NCBI GenBank assembly: GCA_964487915.1 | Contig: CAZASN010000004.1 | Coordinates: 76,960-140,959, forward strand | DNA: 64,000 nucleotides | Direction of reading: 5' to 3' | Source: Proruminimicrobium sp964487915 | Lineage (GTDB): Bacteria; Elusimicrobiota; Endomicrobiia; Endomicrobiales; Endomicrobiaceae | Part shown: positions 9,736 to 16,583 of the stretch, in pieces | Position numbering within the stretch: position 1 is the stretch's first letter | Layout of the letters: each line of letters begins with the position of its first letter | Position numbers and translations under genes: made by a program | Notes under the pieces: model-generated | The model's input: only the letters and a program-made list of their open reading frames with translations | The model's database searches: none | Told to the model about the DNA's origin: nothing

Positions 9736-11172
9736 ATGACAAAAGAAATAGTAGTAAACAGGACGCACGAAGAAACAAGAGTCGCGGTTTTGGAAAACGG
9801 CAAACTCTCGGATATTTTTATTGAAAGAAGAGAATCCGAAAAGATACTGAATAATATTTATAAAGGCAGGGTCCAGAACATAGTTACGGGGCTTTCATCT
9901 GCTTTTGTTGACATAGGATTCGGCAAGAGCGCATATTTGTCAAAAGACGATATTGTGGCCGCCAAAAACGAACATAATATTGAAAATATGCTAAAAGTCG
10001 GACAGGAAATAATGGTTCAGATATACAAAGAACCTATTAATACAAAAGGTCCGAAAGTGACGATGGATATTTCGCTGCCAGGGCGTCTTTTGGTATATAT
10101 GCCTTTCAGCAACAATATCGGCGTATCAAAACAGATAGAAGACAAAGATGAATACTCAAGATTAAAAAATATAGTTAAGAATTTAAAAGCGGATTCAGAT
10201 TTGGCCGGCGGAATTATCGTAAGAACTGAAGCCGAAGACGCAACCGAAGATGAAATAAAAAGAGAGATAAAATATCTTTCAAGGCTGTGGGCTTCTATCA
10301 TAGCAAGATTCAATAACGCAAAATTCGGAACCCCCATTCACAGAGATTTGGGAGTAGTATTCCAAACAGTAAGAGACCATTTTAACGAAGACGTAACGCT
10401 GATGCACATAGACAATCCGAAAGAATTGAAAGACGTTGCGGAATTTGTTGAGACGGTATCTCCGGAACTTAAAGACAGGATAGCGTTATATGAAGGCAAA
10501 CAGCCGATTTTTAAAGCATACGGCATAGAGGAAGAAATTAAAAGACTCAGATCAAATAAAGCGAGGCTTCCTTCCGGAGGATATTTAATAATACAGGAAG
10601 CGGAATCTTTGTGCGCAATAGACGTAAACAGCGGAAAATTTACCGGCAATAACAATACGCAGGAAGAAGTCGTTACAATGACAAATGTTGAAGCCGCAAA
10701 TGAAATCGCCAGACAGCTGAGATTAAGAAATATAGGCGGAATTATAGTCATAGATTTTATAGACATGAAAAAAGAAAAAAACAGAAAGAAAGTTCTTGAA
10801 GAAATAAGAAACGCAGCCAAAAACGATAAAGCCAAAATTAAAATATGGCCTATAACCAAACTCGGGCTTATAGAGATGACAAGAGAAAGAAAAAGAGAAT
10901 CTCTTTTTTCGCTCTTGGGCGATAACTGCCCGACTTGCCACGGGCTCGGGCTTGTTCTTTCAAAGGAATCTATTTTTATAAACGTCTGTCAGGAACTTGA
11001 ACAGATGAAAATAGAAAAACATTACGGCAAAATTAAAATAAAGCTTAATCCCGAAGTCGCCCAGTATTTTAATGAAAGAAAAGCAAGGCTGACGGAACTG
11101 TTTAAAAAAGAGATAGAAATTATTTCAATGGATTCTGTGGACAGGGAAGATTACAATATCATTCTGGAATAA
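9736..11172 (+). CDS. rng: Ribonuclease G/E family endoribonuclease
   Basis: 478 residues, the length of RNase G rather than RNase E (no long C-terminal scaffold). It cleaves single-stranded AU-rich RNA in rRNA maturation and mRNA decay. The N-terminus contains the S1 RNA-binding fold (IYKGRVQNIVTGLSSAFVDIGF). The DNase I-like catalytic region has IDVNSGKF and, further on, IVIDFIDM, which provide the metal-binding aspartates. The Zn-link cysteines appear as CPTCHGLG near residue 398. RBS AGGAA seven bases before ATG. Encoded in the same run as the TIGR03960-type radical SAM protein, a common arrangement. Confidence 0.95.
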   Translation: MTKEIVVNRTHEETRVAVLENGKLSDIFIERRESEKILNNIYKGRVQNIVTGLSSAFVDIGFGKSAYLSKDDIVAAKNEHNIENMLKVGQEIMVQIYKEPINTKGPKVTMDISLPGRLLVYMPFSNNIGVSKQIEDKDEYSRLKNIVKNLKADSDLAGGIIVRTEAEDATEDEIKREIKYLSRLWASIIARFNNAKFGTPIHRDLGVVFQTVRDHFNEDVTLMHIDNPKELKDVAEFVETVSPELKDRIALYEGKQPIFKAYGIEEEIKRLRSNKARLPSGGYLIIQEAESLCAIDVNSGKFTGNNNTQEEVVTMTNVEAANEIARQLRLRNIGGIIVIDFIDMKKEKNRKKVLEEIRNAAKNDKAKIKIWPITKLGLIEMTRERKRESLFSLLGDNCPTCHGLGLVLSKESIFINVCQELEQMKIEKHYGKIKIKLNPEVAQYFNERKARLTELFKKEIEIISMDSVDREDYNIILE

Positions 11173-11190
11173 ATTTCGCAAGAGGAAGAC

Positions 11191-12342
11191 GTGAATTTTG
11201 ACGGCTTGAAATATATAGTTGTCGGATCCGGTTTTTGGGGCGCTGTTTTTGCCGAAAGGATAGCGTCGGTATTAAACAAAAAAGTTCTTGTGATAGATAA
11301 AAGAGACCATATAGGCGGCAACTGTTATTGCGAAACTGATAAGCAGACCGGCATAGAATGCCACAAATACGGCTGCCATATTTTTCATACAAGCGTTAAA
11401 AACGTATGGGATTATATCAACAGATTTTCAGAATTCAACGGCTACAAACATAAAGTTTTAATTACGAGCAAAAATAAAGTTTACTCAATGCCGGTCAATC
11501 TTGCTACGATAAATTCATATTACAATTTAAATCTGACTCCTTTTGAAGCCGAATCTTTATTAAAAAAAGAAAGAATCAAAATAAAAAATCCGCGTAATTT
11601 TGAAGAAAAGGCAGTATCCCTGATAGGTTGGGGATTATATGAAACGCTGATAAAAAATTATACTGTTAAACAGTGGGGAACAGACCCTAAAAATCTCCCG
11701 GCTGAAATTATTACAAGACTGCCGGTAAGAACAAACTATAATGATAATTATTATTACGATATTTATCAGGGAATTCCCTTTGAAGGATATACAAAACTGC
11801 TGCGTAAAATTTTAACGCACCGCAATATTGAAGTTAAAACATCGGTTGACTATTACGATATAAGCGAAAAAATACCGAAAGACTGTAAAATAATATTTAC
11901 AGGAACGCTTGATAAACTTTTCGGTTACAAATACGGAAAGATGAAATGGCGCAGTCTTAAATTTAAATGGCAAAAAATTAACCGCCGCGATTTCCAGGGA
12001 AACGCCGCTATGCATTTTGCGGATTTGGATGTTCCGTATACGAGAATTCACGAATTTAAACATTATCATCCTGAAATAAAAGAGATTTTTGAATCTGAAA
12101 AAACGATAATTTGTTACGAATATCCGGCTGATTATAAAGACGGGAGAGAGCCGTATTATCCGGTAAACGACAAAGAAAATAATTCTTTGCATGCCAAATA
12201 TCTTTACGAAGCCGGCAAAAATAAAAATATTACGGTCGGAGGCCGTCTCGGTTCTTACAGATACTGGGATATGGATAAAACTATAGAGAATTCTTTAAAC
12301 GCTTTTAATAGTTTTGCGGGCGCGGAATATATTGTCAAATAA
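11191..12342 (+). CDS. glf: UDP-galactopyranose mutase
   Basis: 383 residues with GTG start (RBS AGAGGAAG). The flavoenzyme converts UDP-galactopyranose to UDP-galactofuranose for surface glycans. The N-terminal FAD-binding dinucleotide fold is VVGSGFWGAVFAERIA, followed by the family block DHIGGNCYCE and the CHKYGCHIFHT segment of the active site. Later blocks WGTDPKNLPAEI, RLPVRTNYND and GRLGSYRYWDMD (C-terminal FAD-contact) are also present, so the protein is complete. Eighteen bases after rng and 23 bp before the SIR2-like gene, same strand. Confidence 0.95.
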   Translation: MNFDGLKYIVVGSGFWGAVFAERIASVLNKKVLVIDKRDHIGGNCYCETDKQTGIECHKYGCHIFHTSVKNVWDYINRFSEFNGYKHKVLITSKNKVYSMPVNLATINSYYNLNLTPFEAESLLKKERIKIKNPRNFEEKAVSLIGWGLYETLIKNYTVKQWGTDPKNLPAEIITRLPVRTNYNDNYYYDIYQGIPFEGYTKLLRKILTHRNIEVKTSVDYYDISEKIPKDCKIIFTGTLDKLFGYKYGKMKWRSLKFKWQKINRRDFQGNAAMHFADLDVPYTRIHEFKHYHPEIKEIFESEKTIICYEYPADYKDGREPYYPVNDKENNSLHAKYLYEAGKNKNITVGGRLGSYRYWDMDKTIENSLNAFNSFAGAEYIVK

Positions 12343-12365
12343 GAAATTTATACGGCGGGGAATAA

Positions 12366-13580
12366 ATGAAAAGTTTTAAAATCAATCCGGATAAAAAATA
12401 TGTTTTTATAATGGGCGCCGGCGCAAGCAAAGACGATAACCTGCCTATACAAAATGAAATATTGCAGAATATTCTTAAAAGAAAATTCGCAATGCGCAAC
12501 AGACAGGGGCTTCATAAAAATGAATATAAAAAAGTCTCTGACGGAATAAAAAAACTTTTGAAAGCCGTTTTTAATTCCGATGTGCCGCTTGAAAATATAA
12601 GCCTTGAGGCGATATTCAATATACTTGAAACTTCAATAAGCCAGGGTCATAATATAGGTTTGTTAAAACATGAAAAAATAAAAAAATATTACGATATGCT
12701 TATAGAAGGCATTATGTTTGCAACTTTGACAGATGCCAAACTGAAAGAACATAATGTTTTCAATAAAAATCCTCACAGCCCGTATACGGTGATAGGTAAG
12801 AAGATTTTTGAAAATTATAAAAATTCGGATATAAATTTTTCTTTTATAACTTTTAACTACGATATATGCCTTGACAGAGTTTTACTGTCTATGTATAACG
12901 AAGACGAAAACAAAACATATGACGTTGATTTTGGGATAGAATTAGGAAATTATGATCTCCAAGACTGGTTTCACCGTCCGAGAAAAAGAAAAATATATCT
13001 GTTAAGACCGCACGGGTCAATAAACTGGCTTTTTTGCAAAACCTGCGGAAAAGTTTTTTCAAGAATTTCTCAGCAGGGAAATCCGATAGAACTTGTAGAC
13101 GGTATAAAATGTTATCACTGCGGGTCCGCAACTCTTGAACCTTATATAGTTCATCCCGCAAACAACAGAACATACGTTAATAAATATATAGCGCAGGTCT
13201 GGGATAAAATGGAAAATGTTCTTGCCGAAGCAGATCACTGGTGTTTTATCGGGTATTCGCTGCCTGAGGCCGACAGATATTTCACGTATATGCTTTCAAG
13301 AATATATAATTTTAGAAAAATAAAAACGCTTAAAAATAACAGAGTTCCGGAAGTTTCGGTTGTAAACGTAAATAAATCCGCCAATTTTCACGGAGAAATG
13401 ATCAGTAAAGCGGACACATGCTACAATGATAAATGTAAAAATGCCGATGAAATCAGAAAATATTTTGAATTTTTGCAGAAAGATAAAGATGTTTTTAGAA
13501 GATTTGAAGTTTATTTCAGCAACATCAAGAAATACGAATGTTCGTTTAAAGAGTTTGCCACAAAATATTTTTCCGTATAA
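12366..13580 (+). CDS. SIR2-like family protein with zinc ribbon
   Basis: 404 residues, RBS GGCGGGGA. A Rossmann NAD-binding start (MGAGAS, residues 16-21), an NAD-contact motif TFNYD (162-166), the catalytic-type HGS (His216) and a four-cysteine zinc site (Cys224, Cys227, Cys249, Cys252) match the SIR2_2-type sirtuin-like family. Relatives include NADases of anti-phage systems (for example the ThsA and DSR families) as well as uncharacterised single-domain proteins. No nuclease, TIR, Argonaute or membrane domain is fused, and no known defence partner is adjacent, so defence is only a possibility; protein deacylation or ADP-ribosylation are alternatives. The last 70 residues are charged and unassigned. 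It follows glf closely, but its 3' side opens into the small-ORF/RNA region. Confidence 0.8.
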   Translation: MKSFKINPDKKYVFIMGAGASKDDNLPIQNEILQNILKRKFAMRNRQGLHKNEYKKVSDGIKKLLKAVFNSDVPLENISLEAIFNILETSISQGHNIGLLKHEKIKKYYDMLIEGIMFATLTDAKLKEHNVFNKNPHSPYTVIGKKIFENYKNSDINFSFITFNYDICLDRVLLSMYNEDENKTYDVDFGIELGNYDLQDWFHRPRKRKIYLLRPHGSINWLFCKTCGKVFSRISQQGNPIELVDGIKCYHCGSATLEPYIVHPANNRTYVNKYIAQVWDKMENVLAEADHWCFIGYSLPEADRYFTYMLSRIYNFRKIKTLKNNRVPEVSVVNVNKSANFHGEMISKADTCYNDKCKNADEIRKYFEFLQKDKDVFRRFEVYFSNIKKYECSFKEFATKYFSV

Positions 13581-13616
13581 TTATTATAGCGACTTTACTG
13601 TTTCGCTTACATTTTT

Positions 13617-13671
13617 GTATTGCAAAAGCTCATGTACCGTTTCACTTATGTACACCTCACTTTTGCAATAC
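13617..13671. repeat. Perfect 12-bp inverted repeat with 31-bp loop
   Basis: GTATTGCAAAAG at 13617-13628 is exactly complementary to CTTTTGCAATAC at 13660-13671. Inside the loop a shorter pair, TGTAC (13633-13637) and GTACA (13650-13654), extends the dyad. Two imperfect direct copies of a GTTTCRCTTA element (about 13600 and 13640) overlap it. There is no T-tract, so it is not a standard terminator. It could be a mobile-element or recombination remnant, or an operator for the XRE-like peptide 70 bp downstream. Confidence 0.6.
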
Positions 13672-13744
13672 TTCAATTCAGCTAAAACATTAAAGTCTTT
13701 ACAACTGTAAATGTAGACTAAAAAATTAAGCTATAGCAATAAAA

Positions 13745-13909
13745 ATGGCGGGATTAAATCAAAAACAACTTACACAAATTTTAAACTGTCCTGATATAGG
13801 AGTATCTTTTTGGATTAGATGGAAACGCATGTCAAATATAATTGAACTGCAAAAAATTGCAGAAATAACTAATCGTTCTATGGAATGGTTTTTTAAGGAA
13901 GTAGTATGA
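13745..13909 (+). CDS. Short XRE-type helix-turn-helix-like peptide (54 aa)
   Basis: An ATG at 13745 opens a 54-residue frame ending in TGA at 13907-13909, overlapping the next ATG by 4 bp. The segment GLNQKQLTQIL and, after a short gap, ELQKIAEITNRSMEWFF resemble the first and last helices of Cro/CI (XRE) domains, but the central recognition helix is shortened or divergent. No clear Shine-Dalgarno. It may be a small repressor or a decayed phage-type regulator. Composition is AT-rich like the next ORFs. The translational overlap supports it being coding. Confidence 0.5.
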   Translation: MAGLNQKQLTQILNCPDIGVSFWIRWKRMSNIIELQKIAEITNRSMEWFFKEVV

Positions 13910-14190
13910 ATACTATAAAAATATGCAGCGTATGCGGAAAAGAAAATAAAAATCCAAAAGAATATTGCAAATTTTGCAATAGTTATTTTGATAATCCCGA
14001 TAAAAAATACCAAAGAAAATATTTACAAGAATTTACAATAATGTCTTTAATTTATTGGCTTGGGATTATTGTTGCTTTTGATAAAATAAAATATTTTGAT
14101 TTAAATTTACTCAAAAAACCTTTATTATCTTTTATTATTTTATCAGTAGGATTTTTATTTTATATAGTTATTACAAAAAATAAAAAATGA
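13906..14190 (+). CDS. Zinc-ribbon plus two-helix membrane protein (94 aa)
   Basis: The first 25 residues hold two Cys pairs (CSVCGK and CKFCN), a compact zinc ribbon. Two hydrophobic segments follow (about 45-60 and 72-90), ending in a Lys-rich tail. Cytosolic zinc ribbon with membrane hairpin is the simplest topology. The start overlaps the XRE-like stop (ATGA), and its own stop overlaps the next start (ATGA), an operon of coupled small genes. I do not recognise the family. Base composition is clearly more AT-rich than the flanking glf and wbpA-type genes, suggesting acquisition. Confidence 0.6.
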   Translation: MNTIKICSVCGKENKNPKEYCKFCNSYFDNPDKKYQRKYLQEFTIMSLIYWLGIIVAFDKIKYFDLNLLKKPLLSFIILSVGFLFYIVITKNKK

Positions 14191-14396
14191 TAGTTATAAA
14201 TTGTTTTTATTTAATAATCGGATGGGTAATAAAAATAGCGACTATTGCTTCATACTTAATAGTATTTATTCCGATAGCATTATTTTTAACTTTAATACAA
14301 TTAATTTGCATACCATTTTACAAAAACAAATTTAATCCAAACGACTTGTTTATATTATTTATATTCCGTCCGATAAAACGCGTATGGAATTTATAA
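14187..14396 (+). CDS. Small hydrophobic membrane protein (69 aa)
   Basis: Almost entirely hydrophobic with two predicted membrane spans (about 3-22 and 24-46) and a short basic C-terminus (RPIKRVW). Coupled to the preceding ORF by an ATGA overlap. No family recognised. Small hydrophobic proteins in such cassettes can be toxins, holin-like proteins or subunits of membrane complexes; nothing in the sequence selects among these. Confidence 0.5.
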   Translation: MIVINCFYLIIGWVIKIATIASYLIVFIPIALFLTLIQLICIPFYKNKFNPNDLFILFIFRPIKRVWNL

Positions 14397-14479
14397 AAAA
14401 AATCTTTAAAACAATTATTTATGTTATTCAAGATTATTCTTTAAATCAAAAATTTCCGTTTTTGTCGCTTACCGAGTGA
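14384..14479 (+). CDS. Possible fourth small ORF of the cassette (31 aa)
   Basis: ATG at 14384 overlaps the end of the 69-aa ORF by 13 bp and runs to TGA at 14477. The product begins with basic-hydrophobic MEFIKKIFKTIIYVIQ, which could form an amphipathic helix. Only the overlap and composition support it. After it, 14480-14560 is AT-rich and carries nothing I can identify. Confidence 0.25.
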   Translation: MEFIKKIFKTIIYVIQDYSLNQKFPFLSLTE

Positions 14480-14563
14480 GAAGTGTGGGTTGAAATAATG
14501 TATCAATTTTTTACAAGTCTAACAGATACATTTAATTTTACTGCTGTGAATTTTTCATAAATA

Positions 14564-14592
14564 TTGAAGTATTTTTTATTTTGTTATATACT
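14564..14592 (+). promoter_or_regulatory. Promoter of the ~280-nt structured RNA
   Basis: TTGAAG at 14564-14569 and TATACT at 14587-14592 are separated by exactly 17 bp, placing +1 near 14600. The same TATACT -10 box precedes the two small RNAs downstream. Confidence 0.7.
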
Positions 14593-14599
14593 ATTCCAC

Positions 14600-14878
14600 A
14601 ACTATTAGGGGGTCGGGATATCTTGAAAAAGATATGAACGTAAAGAGATAGGAGTTTTACTCATATGTCGTCCCCGAAGTTTAGACTTATCTCCCTTGGG
14701 CAATTGGAGCCCTTGTGGTCGGATAAGTTTAAATAGTGTTGGATATAGATGCGAGGAAGCGATTGTAGCTTACCCGTTTATATTGCAGATTAGACTGTCC
14801 AACGAGTGCGTTATTGCCTTTTGGCAATACTTGGCTGAGCTGGAAAGAAGACTGCGCCAGCGCGTTGGCAGTTTTTTT
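14600..14878 (+). ncRNA. Candidate structured non-coding RNA, ~280 nt, family not recognised
   Basis: The stretch is relatively GC-rich in an AT-rich gap, has a promoter upstream and a terminator at its end, and folds into many local stems. Examples: ATATCTT/AAGATAT closed by a GAAA tetraloop (14618-14635); a 12-bp stem TTTAGACTTATC/GATAAGTTTAAA with one G-U pair (14680-14691 with 14722-14733) enclosing GGGC/GCCC (14698-14701, 14709-14712); GTTGGA/TCCAAC (14738-14743, 14798-14803); TATTGCC/GGCAATA with TTTT loop (14812-14829). TCGGG (14613-14617) can pair with CCCGA (14673-14677). I see none of the signatures of tmRNA, RNase P RNA or SRP RNA. 6S RNA or a lineage-specific RNA remain possible. 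A short frame at 14696-14896 is unlikely to be coding because it crosses the stems and terminator. Confidence 0.7.
14851..14878 (+). terminator. Intrinsic terminator of the ~280-nt RNA
   Basis: ACTG/CAGT (14851-14854 with 14869-14872) and CCA/TGG inside, with a 2-nt bulge and GCGCGT loop, run directly into seven T residues (14872-14878). Confidence 0.6.
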
Positions 14879-14892
14879 ATTTGCAACCATAC

Positions 14893-14921
14893 TTGATATT
14901 CTGTAATATTTCGGCTATACT
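14893..14921 (+). promoter_or_regulatory. Promoter of small RNA copy 1
   Basis: TTGATA at 14893-14898, 17-bp spacer, TATACT at 14916-14921. Predicted +1 near 14928, immediately at the base of the hairpin stem. Confidence 0.75.
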
Positions 14922-14927
14922 GAAGAT

Positions 14928-14987
14928 GCCTCCTGACACACTTATATCTGGCGAGAAATTGCCGGACGTGTCGGGGGGTATTTTTTT
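14928..14987 (+). ncRNA. Small hairpin RNA, copy 1 of a tandem pair (~60 nt)
   Basis: The 5' arm (14926-14939) pairs with the 3' arm (14968-14981) over 14 bp with three G-U pairs. The stem then opens into a 7-nt one-sided bulge (ACTTATA) and a second stem TCTGGC/GCCGGA (14947-14952, 14961-14966) capped by an 8-nt loop GAGAAATT. The outer stem runs into T7 (14981-14987), so the whole molecule is also a terminator. Promoter to terminator is only about 60 nt, with no open reading frame. A close paralogue lies 113 bp downstream, with compensatory changes in the stem. The GC-rich stem stands out from AT-rich surroundings. No known sRNA family recognised. Confidence 0.75.
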
Positions 14988-15005
14988 AAATAACGAATTG
15001 CAGTA

Positions 15006-15034
15006 TTGACAATATTTATCATCAGGTATATACT
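15006..15034 (+). promoter_or_regulatory. Promoter of small RNA copy 2
   Basis: Consensus -35 TTGACA at 15006-15011, 17-bp spacer, TATACT at 15029-15034; predicted +1 near 15041. This is among the strongest promoters by sequence in the window. Confidence 0.8.
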
Positions 15035-15040
15035 AATAGT

Positions 15041-15099
15041 GTCCTCTGACGCATTTTGATCTGGCGAGAAATTGCCGGACGCGTCACGGGGCATTTTTT
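15041..15099 (+). ncRNA. Small hairpin RNA, copy 2 of a tandem pair (~59 nt)
   Basis: Same architecture as copy 1. Outer stem GACGC/GCGTC (15048-15052 with 15081-15085) extends downward to G15041-C15092 with one C-C mismatch and two G-U pairs. A 7-nt bulge (ATTTTGA) and the stem-loop TCTGGC-GAGAAATT-GCCGGA (15060-15079) are identical in layout, and the apical 23 nt are identical in sequence to copy 1. Outer-stem differences are compensatory: GACAC/GTGTC in copy 1 becomes GACGC/GCGTC here, and a G-U pair becomes G-C. This is direct evidence for selection on an RNA fold. Ends in T6 (15094-15099). It also lies where minus-strand transcription of the dehydrogenase gene ends. Confidence 0.78.
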
Positions 15100-15140
15100 A
15101 TATTGGGTGGAATATTTAGTTTATTGTATAAAACTGAATG

Positions 15141-16436
15141 TTAAAGTCTTACAATCTTATTGGATTTTAAAGATTTCGTAGCGTTTCTAGTGTCAAATAC
15201 AAGTTTTGCTTTTTTTACCACTTCGGCATAATCTATAGAAGAATGATCCGTAAGTATGACGACAATATCGTATTTTGAAATATTGTTTAAGTTTTTTTCT
15301 GATTTAAACATTTTTTTGCCGATCGAAAAGTTTTTTATAAAAGGGTCAAAGTAAGATATTTTTGCCATTTTTTCAATTAATACCGATATAACGTCAAGAG
15401 CGGGAGATTCTCTTAAGTCGGCGACATCTTTTTTATATGCCACGCCGAGCACAAGTATTTTTGAATTTTTTATTGATTTTTCATTTTTGTTTAAAGCATC
15501 GGCAAGTTTAATAACCGCAAATTTCGGCATTTTTGAATTTATGTCGCCTGCCAGTTCTATAAACCTGGAATAAAAATTTAATGTTTTCAGTTTCCATGAC
15601 AGGTAATGAGGATCAAGAGGTATGCAGTGGCCTCCTATTCCGGGGCCGGGCGTAAACTTCATAAATCCGAAAGGTTTTGTTGAAGCGGCGTCTATAATTT
15701 CCCAAACATTAAGATTCAGACTGTGGCACATCAAAGCCACTTCGTTTACAAGCCCTATATTTACTGCCCTGAAAGTATTTTCAAGAAGTTTAACCATTTC
15801 AGCCGCCTCAGCCGATGACACTTTATAAACTTTTGTAAATGAACCGTATAAAGCCGAAGCAAGAAGTAATGATTTTTCGCAAAGTCCGCCTACAACTTTT
15901 GCAGTGTTTGCTATGGTAAATTTTTTATTTGACGGATCAATCCTTTCCGGGCTGAACGCCAGAAAAAAATCAACGCCGGCTTTTAATCCGGCACTTTCAA
16001 GTTTTGGAAGAACAAGTTCTTTTGTAGTTCCGGGATATGTTGTTGATTCAAGAATAATAAGCTGCCCTTTTTTTAAAGTTTGTTTTATTTTTTCTGCCGC
16101 TGAAATAATATAAGAAACGTCCGGGTCTTTAGATTTTCTTAAAGGGGTCGGCACGCAGATGATTATTATATCCATGTCCGCAAGACCAGCAAAATCGGTT
16201 GTCGCAGAAAGCTTTTTAGTTCTTACAAGCTTTTCAATTTCTTTGGATTTAATATCTCCTATGTAAGAACGTCCGTTTTTTATTCCGTTTGTTTTTTTTA
16301 CGTCTATTTCAAAGCCTGTGACGCTGAAATTTTTTCTTGCAAGTTCAACGGCCAAAGGAAGACCGACATATCCGAGACCGATAACGCCTACGGACGCTTT
16401 ATGTGAATTAATTTTTTTAAGGAGTTGTTTATACAT
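15141..16436 (-). CDS. wbpA: UDP-N-acetylhexosamine 6-dehydrogenase (WbpA/WecC family)
   Basis: 431 residues. NAD-dependent oxidation of a UDP-sugar 6-OH to the uronic acid for surface polysaccharide. N-terminal Rossmann motif GVIGLGYVGLPLAVELA; conserved CVPTPL and STTYPGTT blocks; SPERIDP; central helix with NTFRAVNIGLVNE; catalytic-type cysteine in GGHCIPLDPHYL; C-terminal ADLRESPA. The phrase HCIPLDPHYLSWK and the overall length favour UDP-GlcNAc/ManNAc dehydrogenases over UDP-glucose dehydrogenase, but the exact substrate is inferred. It stands alone between the RNA cluster and a lipoprotein gene, with its own likely promoter. Confidence 0.9.
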   Translation of the reverse strand: MYKQLLKKINSHKASVGVIGLGYVGLPLAVELARKNFSVTGFEIDVKKTNGIKNGRSYIGDIKSKEIEKLVRTKKLSATTDFAGLADMDIIIICVPTPLRKSKDPDVSYIISAAEKIKQTLKKGQLIILESTTYPGTTKELVLPKLESAGLKAGVDFFLAFSPERIDPSNKKFTIANTAKVVGGLCEKSLLLASALYGSFTKVYKVSSAEAAEMVKLLENTFRAVNIGLVNEVALMCHSLNLNVWEIIDAASTKPFGFMKFTPGPGIGGHCIPLDPHYLSWKLKTLNFYSRFIELAGDINSKMPKFAVIKLADALNKNEKSIKNSKILVLGVAYKKDVADLRESPALDVISVLIEKMAKISYFDPFIKNFSIGKKMFKSEKNLNNISKYDIVVILTDHSSIDYAEVVKKAKLVFDTRNATKSLKSNKIVRL

Positions 16437-16457
16437 TTTCTTATTCCGTTTGGTTTT

Positions 16458-16486
16458 AATAAAAATTTACTTAAAGTAACGGTCAA
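16458..16486 (-). promoter_or_regulatory. Probable promoter of the dehydrogenase gene with palindromic spacer
   Basis: On the minus strand TTGACC (16486-16481) and TTTATT (16463-16458) are 17 bp apart. The spacer contains a perfect dyad TTACTTTAAGTAA (16479-16467), a possible operator. The -10 is weak. Confidence 0.4.
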
Positions 16487-16546
16487 TATCATAAATATGT
16501 TGTGTTATGATTTGTAATCCGGCTTTAAGATGATTTTTATTCTACT

Positions 16547-16579
16547 AAAAAAAACGAAATTATACAAGTGTATAATTTC
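16547..16579 (-). terminator. Second terminator after the lipoprotein gene
   Basis: GAAATTATAC (16579-16570 on the minus strand) pairs perfectly over 10 bp with GTATAATTTC (16565-16556), loop ACTT, followed after one G by a run of T residues. The arms are AT-rich, so the hairpin is modest. The same 24-bp palindrome could instead bind a dimeric regulator. Confidence 0.5.
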
Positions 16580-16583
16580 TCTA

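Noticed and set aside
13426..13710. 94-codon frame overlapping the SIR2 end and the dyad
   Set aside because: Lies mostly out of frame inside the SIR2 gene, Ser/Leu-rich, no RBS; coding signal belongs to the SIR2 frame.
14600..14878. tmRNA, RNase P RNA or SRP RNA as the identity of the 280-nt RNA
   Set aside because: No tRNA-like ends with CCA, no GAGGAAAGTC-type P-RNA motif, no GGAAGGAAGCAGCC-type SRP motif.
14696..14896. 66-codon open frame inside the RNA region
   Set aside because: It crosses the predicted stems and the terminator, has no RBS, and its composition (Cys/Arg-rich) looks non-coding.
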